A stretch of DNA of 64,000 nt from Phycomyces blakesleeanus NRRL 1555(-) (taxonomy: Eukaryota; Mucoromycota; Mucoromycetes; Mucorales; Phycomycetaceae), in the NCBI RefSeq assembly GCF_001638985.1, contig NW_017265135.1, positions 3,619,545 through 3,683,544 on the forward strand, read 5' to 3'. The notes below the pieces were generated by a model that was not told the origin of the DNA, searched no databases, and saw only the letters and a list, made by a program, of their open reading frames with translations. Shown here piece by piece: positions 57,611 to 64,000 of this stretch. The position numbers and the translations under genes were made by a program. Position 1 is the first letter of the stretch, and each line of letters begins with the position of its first letter.

Positions 57611-59895
57611 TACACTACTGAAACACCACCAATATCTGAAGTAATACTTACAAGAAGAGAACAACAAGCCTTGAGAAAGGCAGCACTTGAAGCAGCACCT
57701 GTCAGAACCCTGAGAGATATTGGATCTGCATTGGGACCTTCGACAATTTCTAATGTTATGAAGTTGAAGTCTAACATTGTTTGTGTTTTTGCTTCTGAAT
57801 GAGAACTTTGCAAACAAGAAATTGAAGAACAATGCTGCGTCAAGTGGATTATCAGTCATCCTAATAGACATAGTTCCGCTGTTGATATCACCAAGAAGAA
57901 GTGTGTGCTCTTCTCCCAGGTATACTCCTGTCATAGAGGTGGAAGCTATGAACCTGAAAGCAGAGAAAAGCATCCAATTCAACGTAAATCGAAGAAAGTC
58001 AGCTGTAAGGCAACTCTCACTATTACTTGTTATGCTGACAAGTCTCATGTTTACGTGTTTGATTTTATTGCCAACCACACCAACCATATTCCTGGGGATA
58101 TTAAAACCGATCTTGGACTTATTCCTTTAACTCGAGGTCGTGTTGATGATATTGTTGCCCGTTTGACAGCCAGTCCAGGCTCATCAGCTAGAAAAATCAG
58201 ACTTGAGATTCTTTGCGACATCGACCAGCAAGAGTATTCTCTCAATAGACGTAAAATCAACTACTTTGATATTTACAACAAAATACTTGCAGTAAGTTTT
58301 ACATTGCAATTATTCTTTAACTTCTGAATATTAACAGTTGTTTTGATGTATCTGAACTTTAGATCAACCAAACAATCTTTCATTTGCATAAGGACGACTT
58401 TAAGTCTATGAAGATGTGGTTTACTGAAAAACTTTCTCCCAAAGGTTTTATTATCTTTGAAGGTAACCTGCAGACATATTCGAACGATGAGAGCCTGTAT
58501 GCATGTAGATTTACCTTGCCTTTCCAGCAAATCAAGATAAAAGCTGCAGCAAAATTCTGTATGGATGCCACCTACAGTATCACTCAAAAATCAAATGACA
58601 TTCTTTATACTATTGTCATTCGTGATGAAGAACTTGATCGTGGTTTCCCCTGTGCATACATGCTGACCAATGACCATTCCTTAGGTCCAATTATTCAATG
58701 GTTGAAGCACTTGAAAGTCAATCAGTTGGTTGTAAACCCCCAGCAGTTCACTACTGACTGTAGTGATGCTGAGACAAATGCACTCATGGCAATCTTCCCT
58801 GGATGCCAGATCCAATACTGTCTTTTTCATGTCAGTCAAGCATGGTACAGACAACTAAACCTGAAAGTCAAGACAGGAAATACTGCTGCTCAAAACCGTT
58901 TGGTTCAAGGAGAAATGCTGACTTTTCTTAAGCATATCATGTATGAAGAGCATATAGTTGTATTTCTTGACAAGATTGCTGACTTCATTGGAAGATATCA
59001 GCAAAGTCAACCTGATTTTGTCCGATACTTTGAGACCAACTGGTATACCATGGCTAAGTATTGTGTTTGGAGTAGAGCTTTTCATCAGCTTGAATTCTCT
59101 CACATGCTAACAAACAACTACATCAAGTCTTGGCACAACTAGCTAAAAACTCATTTTTTAGGCCGCAGTCACAACAAAAGATTTGATTGACTGATTTTCA
59201 TACTGACAAACGAAGTAGAGTTCTACTTCAAAAAGGAGAGTATCAGAATCAATATGCGCAGTGGCCCAATGACAGCTGCCCAAAGACAACAAAGGAAGAG
59301 AGAGATGTCTGCTGAAGCTGTTCCAGCATACATGCGTGCTAATATGATTGTTAGCCCGTCAAAAGCAATGTCTCTGAACGACACTCTTGATGACACTGAT
59401 GATATTCTTGAAGACGGGTTTTAGTTTATTGACTCGTTTACCGAAAATGGTATTACCTATCAAGTTGAAGTTAACAACAATGTTGTTCTTTCTTGTACGT
59501 GTTATTCTTGGGCTAGGTACATGAAGCCTTGTAAGCATATGCATTTGCTCCATATCCATATGTCAGGCTTTGCTTTCTTGTCTGTGGCTCCTGCAAATAA
59601 TGTGCTGCCAATCACAATTTCTGGTGAGCAGTTTGTTAATGACAACACTATGTCAATTGATGGCACAAGGGAGAGCACTGGGCGTGGGTATGCCATAGAG
59701 GCATTTGAGTATGCAAAGAATTGTTCATTAACAACTAGACATAATGAGCAAAACTTGTATCAACTGATGCAGTATGCTACAGAAGAGGAAGCAGAGGTTA
59801 TCAGGGCAGCATATGTTGCTCCCATAAAGGCTTTTCAAGAAATCAAAGCTAAATATGAAGCTCATTTTAGAACTTTAAATACACAACATCATTAA
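57611..59895 (+). pseudogene. Decayed MULE transposase with SWIM zinc finger (plus)
   Basis: Frame from about 57611 (TGA at about 57800), through VYSCHRGGSYEP and HVYVFDFIANHTNHIPGD to 58291; intron 58292-58362; then 58363-59895 in one frame. The transposase core has AAKFCMDATYSITQKSNDIL, QFTTDCSDAETNALMAIFP and CQIQYCLFHVSQAWYRQL. The SWIM finger is SCTCYSWARYMKPCKHMHLL. In-frame stops TAG 59140, TGA 59188 and TAG 59422 break it. The N-terminus before 57611 has no ATG and may start in an earlier exon. Confidence 0.75.
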
Positions 59896-60155
59896 TAAAA
59901 AAATCTTCTGCTTTATTTACAATTGTTCTCACAATATATAACTATTCCTATTACCTTCTTAACATTGTATATTTGGAAATATATGTAAGTATAAATTTAA
60001 GCTGTATTCTTGGCTATCTTAATATGTCATTATTTTGGTTCTATATCTCTGTGTTTTTTTGAGAAAATACAAAGGTAACATGTCGCTTAATTCTGAAATT
60101 CAAATTTTGGTTGTCCGGTGTGCAAAAGGTACAGAAAATAAAAAGATTCAGAAAT

Positions 60156-60207
60156 TAGTGGACCTTCCCCAAAGAATTAAAACTCAAAGAAAATAAATAA
60201 GTAATTC
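60156..60207. repeat. Right inverted repeat of the MULE pair
   Basis: TAGTGGACCTTCCCC ... AAGTAATTC, inverted relative to 54691-54743. The dispersed AT-rich repeat follows it (60226-60285). Confidence 0.75.
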
Positions 60208-60355
60208 TCTTTCTAGCATGGGTAAAATATTTTTAATATCCAAATATAAAAGTATATTCTGACTACTATCAGCACAGTATTTAAAAACTGTTTTTAATTT
60301 ACTATCTTATACTTTAAACCCTTATTTGTTTTATCATTTGCTATTTTTCTTTCTA

Positions 60356-61717
60356 ATGTCATTCAACAACTTATGTTTCTTTTCTGTTGACCCCACTCAA
60401 CCTGCACCACATGGTAAAGCCCCTCGTGCCATCACTTCTGATCAAACAGATCTTGAACAAATTGAAGACCAGCTTGTTCATGACAATAAAGCAATTGACA
60501 ACAGTAAAGTAGAAGTTCTTTATGATTCTGATGCTGAAGTAACTGGAAATGGCGAAGTAGAAGATTTAGAAGATATAGAAGACTTGGAAAACTTTGAAGA
60601 CATAGAAAATGATGAAGACTTTGAGGATATAGAAAACAATAAAGAATTTGAAGATGTGACAAATGCTGAAAACGTTAAAACAGAGCATAATGATGACGTC
60701 CAAGGCTCATCATCAGCAAATAACAAATTGTGATGCACAAATAGCACAAGTTTATTCTTCAAAGCTGCCATTAATACTGACATTCACAACAAGATCAGAT
60801 CTGCAGGTGAACATAAGAGAAAAGTTGGGCACCTTTGGAATAACTTCCTAGTGGCCTTTAGGAATGAGCAAGACTTTAGCAGTTTGCCCCAACATTTCAA
60901 AACCACTGTGGACAGCAGTAGATGCAACAACAAGTTTAAAGCACTTAAGGTAGCCTTCAAGAAAGAGTCAGATAGAGTGTATATTCAAGCTAGTCGTGGC
61001 CTTAAAAATGGTTGGCACCGTTTTCAATGATTCAAACAAATGCACCAGATAATCTTGACTGATTCTTTGTTTAGCATTCCATCTTTGCTTACAAGTGAAA
61101 CGTTAACTCAAGGTGCAATAATTATATGTACGTCTTCCACTGAAAGAATAATAAGAGAGTACGTTATTATATCCCAGCCATTATAAGTAGTTGATGAAGG
61201 ACAACTGGTAACTGAAGAGCCTGAGACAAGAAGTTCTAGCTCTGTGTCTCTCCCTACACCAACAAGACAGAGTCAGACACATAATACTAGAGACTACAAT
61301 GTCATCTTGGAGTTAATGAGCTCGACTTATGACAAAGTCATGGAAGAATCCAGAGCCGCCACATGCAAATTTGCAGAGGCATTTCTTGGTAGCAATGAAG
61401 AACAAGCAGAAAAGAATAGGATGATTGATCTGGACAATTAAATGCGAGTAAAATACTTTGAGAGAAGAGAAAGACAAGAGAGGAGAGAGAAACTAAAATT
61501 AGAGAAAGAAAAAAGAAGAAAAGAGAGAGAAGAGCTAAGACTTAAGAAAGAAGAAAGGAGAGAGAAGAGATTAGAAGAGAGAAGAAGGAAAGAAGAAAAG
61601 AGAAAAGAGAAAGAAGCAGAAGCAAGAGAAGTGGATTAGGAAAGAAGAAACAGAAGGGGAGAAGAGTTCTTTTTGTTAAAGCTTGTTGAATCAGAAGTGA
61701 AAAGTAGCCATATCTAA
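60356..61717 (+). pseudogene. Decayed Myb/SANT-like protein of a Harbinger-type element
   Basis: One frame from ATG 60356 to TAA 61715, broken by TGA 60731, TGA 61028, TAA 61184, TAA 61439 and a TAG near 61637. It reads an acidic N-terminus, a Myb/SANT-like helical block (KVGHLWNNFLVAFRNEQDF, SSRCNNKFKALKVAFKKES, GLKNGWHRFQ), a Ser/Thr linker and a long charged coiled coil (ERRERQERREKLKLEKEKRR). Harbinger elements carry a Myb-like partner gene beside the transposase, and a Harbinger transposase piece lies next to it on the other strand. The N-terminal start is uncertain. Confidence 0.55.
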
Positions 61718-61914
61718 AATAATAACAATGGTGGGGCATAAAATAAATATCAAATATCTTTCATCATTTTATATCATTAAACTAAAAGTAAGACAAGTAT
61801 ATTCTGGAAGTTTTAGCTTTACAAGCTGCTAACGACTTTATTTCTTTTCATTACTCCTTGCTCCTTGAGCTGTCTCAAGCAAGTATCAAGACTTGATGCA
61901 GTAGGGAACTCATT

Positions 61915-62232
61915 TTATACAAAGATCTGGCTAACACCGTCTCTATCCAATAGGATGAATGAAAAACTGACTCTACCATCAACATTGTCTTCTAAAAATC
62001 TGCGTATATCAGCTTCATTCTCCAGGTCTGCAGTAATGTAATCCTTGTTATCAATACACAAATTGTGTAGAATGCGACAGGATGTTAGGACCATTATTAT
62101 GCTGTCTGTACATATTATATAAAGATGTTTATACATGAATCTCCACCAAGACACAAACACTGGAAAAACCGCCCTGATTAACAATGTGGCCAGGTTGGTA
62201 AACACATATGTAGAAATAGTGATTTTTTTCAA
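61915..62232 (-). pseudogene. Harbinger (PIF-type) transposase, C-terminal fragment
   Basis: WWRFMYKHLYIICTDSIIMV and LTSCRILHNLCIDNKD match the C-terminal end of Harbinger/HARBI1 DDE transposases (the aC-x-LHN-x-C element). The catalytic DDE part is absent. It converges with the Myb-like pseudogene. Confidence 0.6.
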
Positions 62233-62690
62233 CTCAGTGTGTTTTTTGAAGTTCAGATCAAAGATGTAGTTTTAGTTGGTTTCATTGGCTAACAGAATTT
62301 TAGAATATCAGTCTGGTACGGAAGGCTAAATTCACATACAGAGACCTATCAGAATTCTCATTCTACCACCCCTTTTTTTTTATTCCTACTATTTTCTGGA
62401 TTTACTCTCGCAATAATCTATTTATAAACTCATAGTAGAAAAATATATGTCTTTTACACACAACAGGCATTCTTGAAAACATTTGAATAAAGACTATGAA
62501 TTGATAATATCATAATTGTCATGTCTCTTTCTATATTTAATAATATAGAAAAGAACTTGTTAGAAGAATTCAATTAAACAACCATAAAATATAATGCTTT
62601 TTTTTACTATAAAGTTGGTGCAAATAAAGTATATTTTACACTTGTTCCTCTTTTTATTCTCAATAAATCACATCAAAGAAAACACATAAA

Positions 62691-64000
62691 ATGCCTTCTA
62701 TCCCCCACTGCTGTAATGTTGTCTGCTGTTGTGCTCAATGTAGCAGAAATTCACAGGGATACTCATTGGTGACAAGCAGAACTGCTGAGCGCCATATTAG
62801 AAAAGATGAGCTTGAGAGAATCGAGAGACTGGATACGGCTGAATGATTGGCAAATAGTATGTTATATTCAGGGTTTATTTTTTGATTACTGAGTAATAAC
62901 TTCTTTATTTTTTAATTTTAATGAAACACAGCTGTGCAAGAAAAACAAATGATGGACGTTGATACCCAATGTAAGAAAAGAAAAGAAAAAAATATTTGAA
63001 AACCAGTAGAGACAATAAGCTAAACTAATCTATATTTGTATATATCTCGACCTGTCAATCTGAATCCATTGAAAAAATAGACAATCAGGCCGACTCACCT
63101 GATTCGAATGCTGCCATGATGGCTGACAATGTCTTAGTAGACGATGAGATCAGCAAGGTCAATGGCAATGACTCTGACATTGAAAGAGACATGAACTCTG
63201 TCTCTGGCAGTGGTGAAGAAGAAGGTATCAAGACAGATGTTGAAGAGTTTGTTAATGAAGGTCAGTCATAAATGATTTTGTTTTCTTAAAAACAGACCTA
63301 AAGAAAATTTGTTCTAATTTATTTTTGTTAATTTTAAATAGACCCATTTGATGCTCCTAACATGCCTGAAAACCCTGTCCATTGGTTCATTGCTACCTTT
63401 GCCGTTCTTTTTATCTCGCATTATGTTGTTAACAAAGGTGCCGCCATATTGATTGAATTTATCAATCAGTTACTCAAGATCTACGGCAAAGATTTCCAAT
63501 TACCAAAAAGTCTTATTGGCCTGCAAAGAATGACTGGTTTTCCAATTACCCCAATGGTATCAAGAAGTCTGTTGTATGTAAAGACTGCCACAAAGTTTAC
63601 AAACAAGATGTGCCTCTCCCTACTCATTGCGACTTCAAAAAGCATGGTTCTCGATCAGCATGTAATTGTGAATTGATGAAGGTTTCATCTTCTGGTGCCA
63701 TGGTAGCCAAGCAATCATACGTCTACAACTCTATCCAGTGATCACTACAAGTTTTCTTTCTTTGTTCTGGGTTCGAGCAAAAAATCAGACAATGAAACAA
63801 AGAGCTTAAGGTCGTAGATACACTATGCAACGTCTATGGTGGTGCTATGTGGAAGGAGCTAAAGGACCAAAGTGGCGTATCGTTTGTGGATGAATCTCGT
63901 TCATTGATGCTAACAATGAACATCAACTGGTTCCAGCCATTTGATGGCGTTACATATTCAACTGGAGCTATCTACCTTGCAATAAATAACTTGCCTTGTG
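62691..64000 (+). pseudogene. CACTA/Plavaka-like (TNP2-type) transposase, N-terminal part, decayed and running off window
   Basis: Starts at ATG 62691 with a Cys-rich segment (HCCNVVCCCAQCSRNSQG); short exons follow, broken by a TGA near 62844. From 63342 the frame reads FINQLLKIYGKDFQLPKSL and GLQRMTGF, shifts frame near 63540, then SVVCKDCHKVYKQD and later MLTMNINWFQPFDGVTYS, TGAIYLAINNLPC at the right edge. This order is that of fungal Plavaka/CACTA transposases. The catalytic domain is outside. Confidence 0.65.

Noticed and set aside
57602..58087. Minus-strand frame of 161 codons
   Set aside because: Antisense of the plus-strand MULE, which carries the recognisable motifs.
1..64000. CRISPR arrays, bacterial operons or rRNA
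   Set aside because: No spaced identical repeats, no bacterial gene organisation, no rRNA-like sequence; the window is eukaryotic.

Overview
The window is nuclear DNA of a filamentous fungus, most likely an early-diverging one (Mucoromycota-like). This is inferred from short, AT-rich, spliceosomal introns of GTAAG...TAG type in nearly every gene, fungus-specific families (Sec66, Get5, PSP1, GDS1/APSES, DUF1752), glutamine- and Q/A-rich regulators, and a mixed DNA-transposon load. No tRNA, rRNA or CRISPR array was recognised.

Region 1 (1-38 kb) is a gene island. In order it holds: the 5' part of a KDM5/JARID1-type histone demethylase (minus, running off the left edge); about 6 kb of AT-rich sequence without a supportable gene; a PSP1-domain protein (plus); a CDT2/DTL-type WD40 protein (minus) divergent from CTF8 (plus); a small GATA zinc-finger protein (plus); an 1,823-residue regulator with a GDS1-type winged helix and two APSES/KilA-like modules (plus); SEC66 (minus) divergent from GET5 (plus); an unrecognised protein with histone-fold-like N-terminal half (minus); GMP synthase (plus), whose assembly holds a false 0.5-kb duplication around a 100-N gap; and a DUF1752 protein (plus). 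Splice phases were checked by hand for each model and the exon lengths add up to whole codons.

Region 2 (38.3-64 kb) is a transposon island. It holds a 5'-truncated LINE (minus); a gag-protease LTR-retroelement relic; a candidate solo LTR; a decayed MULE with a C-terminal OTU-type protease and a tandemly reiterated exon-intron unit; a Harbinger-type MITE with perfect 47-bp TIRs; an apparently intact three-exon Crypton-type tyrosine recombinase with a GCR1_C domain, set between 54-bp inverted repeats that hold a 38-bp palindrome; a second solo LTR; two head-to-head, paralogous, decayed MULE transposases between another inverted-repeat pair; a decayed Myb/SANT-like gene beside a Harbinger transposase fragment; and a decayed CACTA/Plavaka-like transposase running off the right edge. 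Nearly all are broken by in-frame stops; the Crypton is the exception.

Functional links: the CDT2/CTF8 pair are both replication genes and share a promoter with two ACGCGT (MCB) boxes; SEC66 and GET5 are both ER protein-targeting genes and share a promoter. The best candidate for something undescribed is the intact Crypton-type locus with its inverted repeats, followed by the reiterated exon unit of the OTU-carrying MULE.
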